Below are positions 51,394 through 61,309 of a stretch of DNA of 64,000 bases, in pieces (within the stretch, counting starts at the first letter, position 1; each line of letters opens with the position of its first letter). A program made the position numbers and the translations under genes. Under the pieces are notes generated by a model. That model did not search any database and was not told the origin of the DNA. It saw only the letters and a program-made list of their open reading frames with translations. Origin of the DNA: Desulfitobacterium dichloroeliminans LMG P-21439 (lineage in GTDB: Bacteria; Bacillota; Desulfitobacteriia; Desulfitobacteriales; Desulfitobacteriaceae); the NCBI RefSeq assembly GCF_000243135.2, contig NC_019903.1, positions 1,030,001-1,094,000 on the forward strand, in the 5' to 3' direction.

Positions 51394-53135
51394 AGAATCT
51401 AGGATGGATCATTAAAGAGATCATTCCCTTCTGGCCCCGAGTTTGCTTAGCGCTGCTACTCAGTGCGCTTACGATTACCAGTCATGTTGGCTTAATGGCT
51501 ACTTCTTCCTATCTGCTGGCCAGAGCAGCTCTTCATCCCCCTCTTATGGATTTGATGGTGACGATCGTGGGGGTTCGTTTCTTTGGTATATCTCGGGCGG
51601 TTTTTCGCTATTTTGAACGTCTGGTCTCTCACGATGTGACCTTTCGAGTCTTGAGCCGGATCCGGGTCATTGTCTATGAAGGTATTGAGCCCTTGCTTCC
51701 CGCCTATTTAAAGGATCTACGAAAGGGAGATTTGCTCAGTCGTATTGTTGGTGATGTGGAAGTTCAGCAAAATTTATTTTTGCGGGTGCTGGCTCCCCCT
51801 CTCGTGGCAGTGTTGGTTTTGATTGGGTACGGAGGGTTTCTGGCTCACATCGACCTAGGCTTCACCTATATCCTTGCAGCTGTTTTTCTAACTGCAGGGG
51901 TAGCCTTGCCTTTTTTGATTCGGATCATAGGCCAAGGTATTGGTCAGAGAAAAGTTCAAGCCAAGGCCAAGATGCACACCTTTGTTTTAGATATGTTACA
52001 AGGGATGCCGGAGATGCTGGCTTTTGGGCAGACCCAAGCGATGGTGCGGAAAATCAGGGAAGCACAAAATGACCTCAGTCAGTCGGATCGCAAAATGGCC
52101 CGTGTGACCGGAATTTCCAATGCACTCATGGGGATGTCCGCAAATTTAGGAATGTTGGCAGTTTTGGTGCTAGGAATTCTCTTCGTAGAAAAGGAGCAAC
52201 TTGATGGAATTTTGCTAGGTATGTTAGCCTTAGGGGTTTTAAGCAGTTTTGAAGCTTTGTCGACTATGCCAGTCATTCCACATTATTATGAAGAGAGTAT
52301 CGTGGCTGGACAACGACTAAAGAACCTGGTCGATGAGGGGCAAAAGCTACTTGAGCAGGAAACCCATGAAAGGATTGACTATAAGCAGGCAGCTAAGGCA
52401 CACTCTGTACACAGTCCAGTCATTGAATTTAGGAATGTTAGTTTTCGGTATCATGCGGATGAGCCACAGGTCTTACACAACCTATCTTTCAAAATTCCGA
52501 TAGGCAGTAGGGTTGCTATTGTAGGCCCTAGCGGTGCAGGGAAAAGTAGTGTTGTCAATTTACTGCTACGGTTCTGGGAACCGGATTCAGGAGAGATTTA
52601 CATAGATGGTGTAAATATTAAAGAACTAAGTTCCCAAGAGGTCAGAGCAAGGATGGGGGTAGTAACCCAAACGCCCCACCTTTTTCATGCTACCGTTAAA
52701 GAGAATTTGTTGTTGGCAAAACCTGAGGCCACGGATGAAGAGATTCAAGAGGCGGCTCGTCGGGCAAAGATTCATGAATCTGTTCATACCCTCCCTCAAG
52801 GGTATGATAGCTTAATCGGGGAAGAAGGAATGAAGCTTTCCGGTGGACAGCAGCAGCGTCTGGCCATCGCCCGAGCATTATTAAAAGATGCGCCTATCCT
52901 TATCTTAGATGAGGCAACCACCGGGCTTGACCCAGTGACAGAACAGGAGCTTAGAAAAGAAATACTTGCTTTGATGAAGGGGAAAACCCTCATCGTAATT
53001 ACACATCAACTAGAACTGGCTAAGGATATGGATGAAATACTAGTGTTTAAGCAAGGAAGTATAAGCGAACGAGGAAATCATGACGATCTCCTTAGACTGG
53101 ATAGGGACTATAAGCACTTATGGACTGATTCGTAG
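51390..53135 (+). CDS. cydC: Heterodimeric ABC exporter CydC
   Basis: The partner half-transporter, 581 residues. Membrane domain at about 15-310 (SSYLLARAALHPP, ISRAVFRYFERLVSHD typical of CydC), ATPase with Walker A GPSGAGKSS, signature LSGGQQQR and LILDEATTGLD. Last gene of the cyd operon; no strong terminator seen before the antiporter gene. Confidence 0.9.
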   Translation: MKNLGWIIKEIIPFWPRVCLALLLSALTITSHVGLMATSSYLLARAALHPPLMDLMVTIVGVRFFGISRAVFRYFERLVSHDVTFRVLSRIRVIVYEGIEPLLPAYLKDLRKGDLLSRIVGDVEVQQNLFLRVLAPPLVAVLVLIGYGGFLAHIDLGFTYILAAVFLTAGVALPFLIRIIGQGIGQRKVQAKAKMHTFVLDMLQGMPEMLAFGQTQAMVRKIREAQNDLSQSDRKMARVTGISNALMGMSANLGMLAVLVLGILFVEKEQLDGILLGMLALGVLSSFEALSTMPVIPHYYEESIVAGQRLKNLVDEGQKLLEQETHERIDYKQAAKAHSVHSPVIEFRNVSFRYHADEPQVLHNLSFKIPIGSRVAIVGPSGAGKSSVVNLLLRFWEPDSGEIYIDGVNIKELSSQEVRARMGVVTQTPHLFHATVKENLLLAKPEATDEEIQEAARRAKIHESVHTLPQGYDSLIGEEGMKLSGGQQQRLAIARALLKDAPILILDEATTGLDPVTEQELRKEILALMKGKTLIVITHQLELAKDMDEILVFKQGSISERGNHDDLLRLDRDYKHLWTDS

Positions 53136-53279
53136 TTACTAATAGAAGTTGTCTCTGAGTACAAGCAGAATGTTTAGTTAATTAAGAAAATTAATATTGT
53201 GAAATTCAACATTATGGAATAGAATAGTAAGTAAAGTTAAAAAATTTCAAAAGCTAAATTCTGCACAATAGGAGGACAA

Positions 53280-54674
53280 ATGGAACATTCGTTAGGTACA
53301 CAATTGCCCTTATTCTCGGCTATACCCTTTGTAGGCATGCTACTATCCATCGCTCTCGGTCCCGTTTTGTTTTCTAAGTTTTGGCATCATCATTTTGGAA
53401 AGGTATCGGCAGCTTGGGCAGCTCTATTAGCTATCCCTTTAATCGTCGCGTTTGGAAAACAGGGCGTGGATGAACTACTACATCTTTTGATTGTTGATTA
53501 TATCCCTTTCATTATTCTAATTGGTTCCCTGTTTACGGTCGGTGGGGGCATTTTAGTCCGTACCACTTTAAAGGGAACGACTTGGGTTAATGCAAGTTTT
53601 TTAACGGTGGGGGCTATTATTGCGTCCTGGATGGGGACCACTGGGGCGGCAATGCTTTTAATTCGACCTTTTTTACGCGTGAATAAAGACCGTAAGTATC
53701 GGGCCTTTATGGTTGTATTCTTCATCTTTATGGTTGCTAACGTAGGTGGAGCTCTTACCCCGTTGGGGGATCCGCCGTTATTTCTTGGCTTCTTACATGG
53801 CGTACCCTTCTTTTGGACCTTGCGACTTATCACTCCGATGATTGTCGTGCTGCTTGGTCTTCTCTTGATTTATATTGCCTTTGATAAGTATTATCTAGCT
53901 AAGGAGCAAAAGGAAGGCAGCTTAGCTACATCCACGGGGGATCGGTTGGAATCCCAATCACCTTCTAGCAGCCCAGCCACAGGCAAGAGATTAGAGATAT
54001 TAGGTTCTCAGAACTTTATCCTTTTAGCAGTGATTATTGGCGTTATTCTTTTTAGCGGTTATGTTAAGATGAGCGAAGTATCCATCTTGGGTGTACACCT
54101 TGGATGGCAGGATCTCATACGTAATATAGTGTTGGTCGCGATTATTGTTCTATCGATGAAAATCACCCCTAAAGCTCTACGCGAGGAAAATGAGTACTCT
54201 TGGGGTCCTATTTTGGAGATAGTGTATCTATTCTTCGGAATCTTTGTGACCATGGCCCCCGTTCTTGCCATTTTGAAAGCTGGTGAATCCGGAGCTTTGT
54301 CTTTTATCACAAATGCCGTGAAGGAACCTACTCAGTATTTCTGGATTACCGGTGCCTTATCCAGTTTCCTTGACAATGCTCCCACGTATTTGACCTTCTT
54401 TAGCACCGCTTTGGGCCAATTCTACCCCGGTGTCGCTGAAGCCCCGGCAGTGGCTCAATTTTTAGTTAATCAACCCATCTACCTTTTGGCGATTTCTGCT
54501 GGTTCTGTGTTCTTTGGGGCAGTTACGTATATTGGTAATGCACCGAATTTCATGGTCCGTTCGATCGCCGAGGAATCCGGGGTAAAAATGCCTAGCTTTT
54601 TCGGTTATATGGTTTACAGCATTTGTATCTTGTTACCGCTCTTTGCGCTGGTAACTTGGCTATTCTTCTTCTAA
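53280..54674 (+). CDS. nhaD: NhaD-type sodium/proton antiporter (ion transporter superfamily)
   Basis: A 464-residue membrane protein with about 11-12 helices. Features of the NhaD/ArsB-like group: MGTTGAAMLLIRPFLR, GGALTPLGDPPLFLGF and SSFLDNAPTYLTF, GAVTYIGNAPNFMV. It probably exports sodium in exchange for protons, though related transporters carry other anions. GGAGG is 4 bp before ATG 53280. A terminator follows. Confidence 0.8.
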   Translation: MEHSLGTQLPLFSAIPFVGMLLSIALGPVLFSKFWHHHFGKVSAAWAALLAIPLIVAFGKQGVDELLHLLIVDYIPFIILIGSLFTVGGGILVRTTLKGTTWVNASFLTVGAIIASWMGTTGAAMLLIRPFLRVNKDRKYRAFMVVFFIFMVANVGGALTPLGDPPLFLGFLHGVPFFWTLRLITPMIVVLLGLLLIYIAFDKYYLAKEQKEGSLATSTGDRLESQSPSSSPATGKRLEILGSQNFILLAVIIGVILFSGYVKMSEVSILGVHLGWQDLIRNIVLVAIIVLSMKITPKALREENEYSWGPILEIVYLFFGIFVTMAPVLAILKAGESGALSFITNAVKEPTQYFWITGALSSFLDNAPTYLTFFSTALGQFYPGVAEAPAVAQFLVNQPIYLLAISAGSVFFGAVTYIGNAPNFMVRSIAEESGVKMPSFFGYMVYSICILLPLFALVTWLFFF

Positions 54675-54729
54675 TAAGGAACATTGGTTGCGTTATTCTA
54701 TCAATCGAATAATTTGCATTCTAATACCA

Positions 54730-54782
54730 AAAACAAGTACTCTCCCAGCTGTTCTGAACAACTAGGAGAGTACTTGTTTTTT
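54730..54782. terminator. Terminator between the antiporter and the secreted protein gene
   Basis: A perfect outer stem (54730-54744 with 54766-54780, arms built on AACAAGTACTCTCC) with further inner pairing and T/A flanks on both sides; works for both convergent genes. Confidence 0.85.
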
Positions 54783-54804
54783 AATTATAATTGCTGTGTG
54801 TTTC

Positions 54805-55356
54805 CTAGAGTAGACTCCGGAGATTCGAGAATGCAACGGGATCCTCTTCGAGTATATCGTTGATTCGCCAAGCCCCATCTTCATTTTTGAGTTCTAAAGT
54901 CGTGCTATAGCGGTTCAAGGTCTCTATTTCATGAGTTAAAACTTTGGCTTTAAATTGCATCTTGATTACACCGGTATCAGGGGCAGTCTTCTCGATCCCC
55001 ATGATGAAAGCGCTAACTACAGAAGATTCCGCTTGTACAGCTTTGGCAGCAGTATAACTTTTTTCAAGTGAGGTACGGTAAGTCTCTTGATAGTTCTTCG
55101 TTAAAAGGGGAAGGAGGCTTTGACCTTCTTGCAAATAATTGTCCAAAGTATATGTGTAATACACTTTAGTAAAGCCTAGTGCTAGAGATTCCATTTCTTT
55201 GCGTTCAGCAGGGTTAATCGCATTACTTACGGTGGAAGCTAGTACAGATTGCGCAGGGGAGACGAGATTAGAAGTTGTTGAAAACTCGGGAATCCAATGT
55301 CCAAGAAGAAATAAGGAAGCTAAGACAACAGAAAAACCCCAAATGTTGCGATTCAT
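54805..55356 (-). CDS. Secreted or membrane-anchored protein of unknown function
   Basis: A 183-residue protein with an N-terminal hydrophobic helix (residues 7-23), a Ser/Thr-rich segment, then a mostly helical domain and a C-terminal beta section (QFKAKVLTHEIET, STTLELKNEDGAWRINDI) resembling NTF2-like or Mce-associated folds. I cannot name the family. A GGAGTGAGAAG site precedes the ATG on the minus strand. Confidence 0.7.
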   Translation of the reverse strand: MNRNIWGFSVVLASLFLLGHWIPEFSTTSNLVSPAQSVLASTVSNAINPAERKEMESLALGFTKVYYTYTLDNYLQEGQSLLPLLTKNYQETYRTSLEKSYTAAKAVQAESSVVSAFIMGIEKTAPDTGVIKMQFKAKVLTHEIETLNRYSTTLELKNEDGAWRINDILEEDPVAFSNLRSLL

Positions 55357-55510
55357 TTTCTTCTCACTCCTGTCGTTTGTTGTTTACATAATTATTCTGC
55401 AAAAAGTTGAGATTACCTTCTGAGAATTGAAAACCTTTAGAAAAGTGTACTAATTTAAAAATAGTTTTTGGATAGTCTTGGTTAGATGATTAGTCTATCG
55501 AGGAGAAGAT

Positions 55511-55546
55511 TACAATATATAATACAATATGTAATACAATATATAA
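55511..55546. repeat. Three 12-bp tandem repeats before the SLH protein gene
   Basis: TACAATATATAA (55511), TACAATATGTAA (55523) and TACAATATATAA (55535) are contiguous. They lie about 90 bp before the start codon and may form a regulatory site or promoter; the repeated ATATAA and ATGTAA also resemble -10 hexamers. Confidence 0.6.
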
Positions 55547-55637
55547 AAAGATTATCTTGCACGTCATATCTAGGCAGGATTTTGCGTCTATTATGGCAAA
55601 TGAGGTTGATAAAGCTAATGAAAGAAGGGGATGGAAA

Positions 55638-57860
55638 ATGAGTAAGAAATTTCGTAAACTAGCAATTCCAATGGCAGTTGCTTTATTGGTCCAGGGCACA
55701 CTACCTGCCTCGATATTGGCAGCGGAACTCAGTGCAAAACCTATGAACGTGGTGGAGACTATTGCAGCTCCTACCCAAGTAAAAGTGACTCTGGAAGACG
55801 CGATAAAACTAGTGAAAAAGAACTTTGCAGTTCCGGCAGCTTTTACCGAATTTACATCGGGTTATAATAACTATAACGGAAGGCAAACCTGGTCCTTATT
55901 CTGGAATTCAAAGGAGGAATCAGGTGGGAGCTTTAATGCGCAAGTTGATGTAGATACCGGTGAAATCATTTATATGAACAGCTGGAACAACATAAGTCCA
56001 GCCAATCAAGGTAGTGTTCCTAAGTATACATACGAAGAGGCACAAGTTGTCGCCCGAAGTTTAGTAGAAGGTATTCTCGGCGATCGACTCAGTCAATTAG
56101 AGCTTAAGCCAGAAAATACGCAAATTATCCCTGCCATAGACTATGGATATACCACCTATTCCGTGCAATGGCAGCGAGTTGTCAATGGTGTTCCATTCCC
56201 TAGTAATGGAGTTAACGTCCAAGTGAATGCATATGATGGTACCGTTACAAGCTATTCTTTTAATTGGAGTAAGGAAACTATCCCAAGTCTTACGGGTGTC
56301 ATCGTGGAAACTAAGGCACGAGATGCCTTCGTCAATCATAAGCTTCTGGAACTACAGTATTTCCTGAGTTCAGGTGTTAGACCACTGGATAGCAAGATGA
56401 GCGATGCCAAAAAAAGTGCCCTGTTGGTCTATCAATTGAGTAATGATGCTTTTAACGGTATGATCGATGCTAAAACAGGTGAACCAATCAAGCTTAACTC
56501 GGGGGAGTGGCTCCAAGATTCGTCCTTTGATGCCATAGGTGGTTTGGGGGGCATGGCTAAATCTGCTGCGGAGAATGCTATCACACCTGAGGAGCAGAAA
56601 GAAGTCGACAATAACGCCAAGCTCCTTTCACAAGAAAAGGCCGTTGAAAGTGTCAAGAAGTGGGTGGAGATACCTGAGGGACTTACCTTGCGTAGTGCCA
56701 ATCTAGGCAGACAAGGAGATCTTGATCAAAAACAAGTTTGGTCCTTCGATTGGAGCAGTGAGGATAGCGCCGAAGGATATAACTCTGTGTATGCTCGTGT
56801 GGATGCAGCCACCGGAGAAGTCATGGGCTTTAATCTCTATTCCTCCACTCAACCCCCGAAAGGTGCGGATGCCTTAAATCGAGTCGGGGCCAAAGCAGTT
56901 GCGGATGCTTTCTTAAAGGAAATTCAACCCAACCGCCTTCTACAAGTTGAATACTTAGAGAATCTAGATAATGGACAAAAGTATCCGGAAGACCAACCCA
57001 GCCATGATTATCGTTATCAACGTCTAGTGAATGGGATTCCTGTGCCTGGTAATGGATTCTCCGTCACTGTGGATCGTAATAGTAAAAAAGTGATTGGCTT
57101 CGATATGAATTTTGCCGATGTGAACTTCCCCAGCACTTCTGTAGCCATGAGTCAAAAACAAGGTGAAGACACTTTTCTCAATAAAAGAGCTCTAGAGCTA
57201 AAATACGTACAAATTAACAAGAATGGCCAATTGTCCGATATACTAATCGTTTATCAACCCAAAATAGAATATAATAACACGGTCTCCAATCTAATGGATG
57301 CCAAAACCGGCGAATTTCTTGATTGGCAGGGTAAACCCATCAAGGAACAACCAAGACCATATAACTTCACTGATAGCTCGGGGAGCTTTGCCGAAGAAGA
57401 GATCAAACTCCTCGGTCAAGCCGGAGCATTTGGCGAATATGAGAATGAATTCAGACCCACTGAAAATGTCACTGTTGAATCCTTGTTAAGAGCTATGTTC
57501 GTTGCCAAAAATGGTGCCTGGTCTTATCAAGGAATGACGGATGAAGAACTTCTGAAACAAGCGAAGGAACTCGGGTGGCTGAAAGAAAATTTGTCACTTA
57601 ATGATCAAGTCAGTCGCGAGTTGCATGCCAAATTAGTCATTCGGATGCTCCAGCTCGACAAAATTGCTCAGATGGAAGAGCTTTTCCAAGCTCCTTATGA
57701 AGATTCAGAGGCATTTAACACCGGAAGCCTTGGCTATATCGCCCTTACCAAGGGTTTGGATGTTATGTACATCGAAGGTGATAAATTTGACCCAACGGAA
57801 AAAGTGACCCGTGAAGAAGCGGCTTATACCCTTGTAAAATCACTGATGGCTAATCGCTAA
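55638..57860 (+). CDS. Cell-surface protein with YcdB/YcdC repeats and an SLH domain
   Basis: A 740-residue exported protein: signal peptide (MSKKFRK, hydrophobic stretch, cleavage near ILAAE), two related YcdB/YcdC (PepSY-like) units marked by DVDTGEIIYMNSWNN / DAATGEVMGFNLYSS and RVVNGVPFPSNGVNVQV / RLVNGIPVPGNGFSVTV, and a C-terminal SLH motif (GYIALTKGLDVMY, DKFDPTEKVTREEAAYTLV) that anchors it to wall polymer. Function unknown; PepSY-type domains often inhibit or guide proteases. ATG 55638 follows GAAGGGGATGG; the frame extends back to 55557 without a ribosome site. Confidence 0.85.
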   Translation: MSKKFRKLAIPMAVALLVQGTLPASILAAELSAKPMNVVETIAAPTQVKVTLEDAIKLVKKNFAVPAAFTEFTSGYNNYNGRQTWSLFWNSKEESGGSFNAQVDVDTGEIIYMNSWNNISPANQGSVPKYTYEEAQVVARSLVEGILGDRLSQLELKPENTQIIPAIDYGYTTYSVQWQRVVNGVPFPSNGVNVQVNAYDGTVTSYSFNWSKETIPSLTGVIVETKARDAFVNHKLLELQYFLSSGVRPLDSKMSDAKKSALLVYQLSNDAFNGMIDAKTGEPIKLNSGEWLQDSSFDAIGGLGGMAKSAAENAITPEEQKEVDNNAKLLSQEKAVESVKKWVEIPEGLTLRSANLGRQGDLDQKQVWSFDWSSEDSAEGYNSVYARVDAATGEVMGFNLYSSTQPPKGADALNRVGAKAVADAFLKEIQPNRLLQVEYLENLDNGQKYPEDQPSHDYRYQRLVNGIPVPGNGFSVTVDRNSKKVIGFDMNFADVNFPSTSVAMSQKQGEDTFLNKRALELKYVQINKNGQLSDILIVYQPKIEYNNTVSNLMDAKTGEFLDWQGKPIKEQPRPYNFTDSSGSFAEEEIKLLGQAGAFGEYENEFRPTENVTVESLLRAMFVAKNGAWSYQGMTDEELLKQAKELGWLKENLSLNDQVSRELHAKLVIRMLQLDKIAQMEELFQAPYEDSEAFNTGSLGYIALTKGLDVMYIEGDKFDPTEKVTREEAAYTLVKSLMANR

Positions 57861-57887
57861 GGTTTATAACTGAATAGTTCTAAGTAG

Positions 57888-57933
57888 AGAAAGACTGAGA
57901 ACGGCTACGCCTTCTTCGGGTCTTTCTTTTTTT
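57888..57933 (+). terminator. Terminator after the SLH protein gene
   Basis: AGAAAGAC (57888-57895) pairs with GTCTTTCT (57920-57927), inner GGC/GCC pair, then a run of T. Confidence 0.8.
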
Positions 57934-58130
57934 ACTTAACTAAAATTCCGTGTTTCACTCGCCTCTTTAGGAGTCGGGTCCCAAAGGGGGTTGAGTTTAG
58001 TCCAATGAAAAGTGCTAAACATAATGGAATAAAAAGGAATGAGATTTGAGGTTGCTAGACTGTGTAGTTCTGAATATGCTGTGTCAGAAATACTTTGTGC
58101 ATGGGGCGTTGATGGAAAGGAGTTGCCTTT

Positions 58131-59096
58131 ATGAGTACCCTGCCAATGACCGGCGATATTCTGCGAGAATCTTTGGAACTTCATCTTTTCTGGGCGAGGA
58201 TTATGAAAGAGCATGCCATCTTTTTGGAGAGCGGTTTTATGTGTAAAGATGGCGAGTGGATGCAGGAGGCGGACTCATACAAATGCCAGTTTGAAGAAAT
58301 CCTTCATGAGGCAAATTGCTTAGCTGATGGAAATGTCAGTATTGAAGTCATGAGATCCGGAGAGTTATTTACCAATAAGACCATTAAGGCAGAGCAAACG
58401 ACCCAAGAGATGACATGTATCCCAATAGCGACCCAGTTGACGGTCGAAACTATGAGTCTACACCCCTCCATGGGTGGGGGAATGGGAATGATTCCTTATG
58501 AACAAGAGATTGTCGAGCAGGTACGCCTACTCAATGAAAAAGCTCTCGCTTGTGCCTGTTCCATGTATGAATATATAGACCGTGCATTGAAGGAAATCAG
58601 TCGGTGTTGTATTGTCAGTCATAATTTCCCGTCGATCTATGAACATCAGATGGAAGAAACAGAAATGTATATGAAACAGATCAAGAGGTTGCAGAATAAT
58701 CAGCATCTAGACACTACCTATTATATAGTGGAGATGCAAATGTTTTGGGATCATATCATGAAAGAGCATGCTGAAGTGATTAGCCATCTGTTGGATCCCA
58801 AGGAAAAGGTCATGATTGCCCAAGCTGATCATTTTGCATTGATTTATGAGCAGATATTAAGCAAGTTTAGCGATGGAATGGTGCCTCGCCCTAATCTTAG
58901 ACAGATTACCAATGAGACTATAAGAGTGACAGAAGAGTTTAAAGACTTTAAAGGGGCGGGTACTGAAGCAATCTTGGCTTGTCGATTAAAATCTCTAATT
59001 ATTCCCTTATTAGCGGATCACGTCTTACGAGAGGCGATTCATTTCCTGAGGATTCTTGGTCTGCCCATACCAGAGTTCAAAGGCGGAAAAGGGTAA
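58131..59096 (+). CDS. DUF2935 family protein (duplicated helical bundle)
   Basis: A 321-residue soluble protein made of two similar four-helix units: LELHLFWARIMKEHAIFLE near residue 15 and VEMQMFWDHIMKEHAEVIS near 200. The paired E/H patterns suggest a ferritin- or hemerythrin-like metal-binding fold, but function is not known. The linker has a Met/Gly-rich segment (SMGGGMGMIPYEQ). GAAAGGAG lies before ATG 58131. Confidence 0.82.
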   Translation: MSTLPMTGDILRESLELHLFWARIMKEHAIFLESGFMCKDGEWMQEADSYKCQFEEILHEANCLADGNVSIEVMRSGELFTNKTIKAEQTTQEMTCIPIATQLTVETMSLHPSMGGGMGMIPYEQEIVEQVRLLNEKALACACSMYEYIDRALKEISRCCIVSHNFPSIYEHQMEETEMYMKQIKRLQNNQHLDTTYYIVEMQMFWDHIMKEHAEVISHLLDPKEKVMIAQADHFALIYEQILSKFSDGMVPRPNLRQITNETIRVTEEFKDFKGAGTEAILACRLKSLIIPLLADHVLREAIHFLRILGLPIPEFKGGKG

Positions 59097-59102
59097 TTTC
59101 TT

Positions 59103-59150
59103 AGCAAATAGCCATGGTGGGATTGTAAAAATCAACCATGGCTATTTGCT
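59103..59150 (+). terminator. Perfect 16-bp stem-loop after the DUF2935 gene
   Basis: AGCAAATAGCCATGGT (59103-59118) is exactly complementary to 59135-59150. There is only a short CTCTT behind it, so it may be a weak terminator or an mRNA end protector. Confidence 0.6.
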
Positions 59151-59255
59151 CTTGGGAAGCCGGGTTTTCCTTCAAAAGGACAAGCTGTTATAATAAAAAG
59201 TGATTTACTAAATAATTACGGAGACAGACTAGATTAAGTGAAGGGAGTTAAAACA

Positions 59256-60137
59256 ATGAAGGATAGTACAGTTAAGCATCAGATAGGTTTTATAGGTACA
59301 GGCGTTATGGGGAGAAGTATGGTTAAAAATCTATTGAATGCAGGATATTCCGTATCGGTATATAACCGGACTAAAGCTAGTGCGGAAGAACTTTTCGCTT
59401 TAGGTGCTGTATGGGTGGATACGGTGGCCGAGTTAGCGCAACAATCCGATGTAATTATCACTATGGTAGGCTACCCTAAGGATGTAGAAGAGGTGTACCT
59501 TAACAAAGAGGGATTGATTCCTCATGCCAAACCGGGAAGTGTTTTAATTGATATGACCACGTCTAGCCCGATCTTGGCCAAGAAGATTGCCGAGCAAGGT
59601 AAAGCGCGAAGGATAGACACCCTCGATGCGCCAGTATCAGGTGGAGATGTGGGAGCAAAAAATGGTACCCTCGTGATCATGGTTGGCGGAGAAGAAAAGG
59701 TTTTCCACTCTGTCAAACCCGTTCTAGAAGCCATGGGAAAAAATATTATCCTTCAGGGACCAGCCGGTGCAGGACAATATACAAAAATGTCCAACCAAGT
59801 CACGATTGCCGCTGGCATGGTTGGAGTTTGTGAAGCAATCGCGTATGCACAGAAGGCCGGCTTAGATCCTACAAGAGTTCTGGAAAGTATTGCTGGAGGT
59901 GCAGCAGGAAGCTGGTCTTTAAGCAACCTTGGTCCACGGATGATTGCCGGGAATTTTGAACCGGGCTTTTATGTGAAGCATTTTATCAAAGACATGAAGA
60001 TCGCTTTGGAATCTGCCCAAGAAATGGGTTTGTTGACTCCCGGCCTGGAGCTGGCAAAATCTCTCTATGAGCGATTGGCTGCTGAGGGCGAAGAAAATAG
60101 CGGTACCCATGCCTTATACAAGCTCTATATAAAGTAA
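59256..60137 (+). CDS. NAD(P)-dependent beta-hydroxyacid dehydrogenase (3-hydroxyisobutyrate dehydrogenase family)
   Basis: A 293-residue cytoplasmic oxidoreductase. Motifs: dinucleotide fold GFIGTGVMGRSM, substrate-binding DAPVSGGDVGAKNGTL, catalytic Lys region GAGQYTKMSNQ, and the C-terminal KDMKIALESAQEMGL. The substrate could be 3-hydroxyisobutyrate, tartronate semialdehyde or a related acid. ATG 59256 follows AAGGGAG (59241-59247); GTG 59238 lies before that site. Monocistronic. Confidence 0.88.
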   Translation: MKDSTVKHQIGFIGTGVMGRSMVKNLLNAGYSVSVYNRTKASAEELFALGAVWVDTVAELAQQSDVIITMVGYPKDVEEVYLNKEGLIPHAKPGSVLIDMTTSSPILAKKIAEQGKARRIDTLDAPVSGGDVGAKNGTLVIMVGGEEKVFHSVKPVLEAMGKNIILQGPAGAGQYTKMSNQVTIAAGMVGVCEAIAYAQKAGLDPTRVLESIAGGAAGSWSLSNLGPRMIAGNFEPGFYVKHFIKDMKIALESAQEMGLLTPGLELAKSLYERLAAEGEENSGTHALYKLYIK

Positions 60138-60156
60138 GTTATGAACGATGGCCTGA

Positions 60157-60642
60157 TTAGCGGCGAAGGATAATCAATAATCCGCTGACGATGAGAATAA
60201 GGGGAATGATTAAGCCTAGATTAACTGTGACAGCTAGGGCATTATAGATAAATGATAAATACGCAATCACAGCAATACTGCTCAATATTGCGATAGGAAA
60301 AAGGAGCCCTCGCGGGCGATCTGAAGCAAAATAGAGTTGGAGGAGGCCAAAGGCTACTGCTAAGAGGTAAATCGGCCATGTATATTCGGAAAAACGCCAA
60401 TGGGTCAACATTTCGAACTCAAAGAGAAAACCAATAACGAGTAAGATCCCCCCGGGAACAAGCATTCCGGGGGCTTTCTTGTCGGCAAGATAAGCTCCTT
60501 CAAAGAACAAACCCAAGAGAATAAGCAAGAGCGGCCAATGAGTGGCTATCATTCCAAATTGAAATCCGAGGAGATTAGCGCTCAATAGGATACCACCCAC
60601 CCCGATAAGGAGAATTCCCAAAAACGACTTGTTTCTTTCCAT
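60157..60642 (-). CDS. LiaI/LiaF-like multi-pass membrane protein
   Basis: A 161-residue protein with about six hydrophobic helices and glycine-rich LIGVGGILLSANLLGF at the start, typical of the LiaI-LiaF-like transmembrane region used in envelope-stress systems. Start at the Met of MERNK because AAGGAGGT is 7-8 nt before it; the frame extends a few codons further. It is divergent from the PspC-domain gene, which carries the same membrane unit, suggesting linked roles. Confidence 0.72.
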   Translation of the reverse strand: MERNKSFLGILLIGVGGILLSANLLGFQFGMIATHWPLLLILLGLFFEGAYLADKKAPGMLVPGGILLVIGFLFEFEMLTHWRFSEYTWPIYLLAVAFGLLQLYFASDRPRGLLFPIAILSSIAVIAYLSFIYNALAVTVNLGLIIPLILIVSGLLIILRR

Positions 60643-60823
60643 CAAATTTACCTCCTTAGCACTCATATGAATTCATCCTTTAACTAGGTGAAACCTTTTA
60701 AGGCCAATTACGTATTAAGAAATGAAGGAAGTGTTTAAATAGTAAAGTATTACTATCATCATTATAAATGGTAGTAACAAAACAAGAAAGTGAATTGGGA
60801 AGATAAACAGGGAGGAAATCAAC

Positions 60824-61309
60824 ATGACAAATCGTTTGTATCGTTCCTCGAGGGAAAAGATGATTGGCGGCGTGTGTGGAGGGTTGGCAGACTATTTCGA
60901 TGTGGATGTAACCTTAGTGCGGATAGTCGCACTGATTACCTTATTTATGGGAGGGGCAGGTATTCTACTTTATCTTGCCGCGTTAGTTATTATCCCCAGT
61001 GATCGGCATGATCGCCCCATTTCTTATGGTGGGCAAGGAGATCATGTTCAAGATATTATGGATGAGGTCGTACAAAATGTTAAGAATACGGCAAGAGATT
61101 TTGGAGTCGACTCTCATACGTACACTACAAGTAAAAAGGATTACCCGCGACGCGGCAGAACAGCAGGAATCATCCTAGTTGCCCTTGGTGTACTATTTCT
61201 GCTGAATCAATGGTTTCCGATCTGGGATACCTTGTCTTTTATCCTAAGTAAAATGTGGCCCCTAGTTTTAATTATTCTTGGGGCCACGATGATTTGGAAA
61301 AGATCCTAA
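60824..61309 (+). CDS. PspC-domain protein with LiaI-like C-terminus
   Basis: A 161-residue membrane protein. Residues 1-60 are a PspC domain ([21 protein letters not shown], one long hydrophobic helix). A hydrophilic linker follows (70-110), then two helices with [16 protein letters not shown] and [13 protein letters not shown], as in LiaI/DUF5668 proteins. Likely part of envelope-stress sensing. AGGGAGG lies before ATG 60824. Its 3' end overlaps the convergent gene by 4 bp. Confidence 0.85.
   Translation: MTNRLYRSSREKMIGGVCGGLADYFDVDVTLVRIVALITLFMGGAGILLYLAALVIIPSDRHDRPISYGGQGDHVQDIMDEVVQNVKNTARDFGVDSHTYTTSKKDYPRRGRTAGIILVALGVLFLLNQWFPIWDTLSFILSKMWPLVLIILGATMIWKRS

Noticed and set aside
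53197-53216. TTGTGAA near the antiporter gene as a Rex operator
   Set aside because: Only one half-site is present and the spacing to a second half is wrong.
55511-55546. CRISPR-like array
   Set aside because: The 12-bp repeats are contiguous with no spacers, and no cas gene is nearby.
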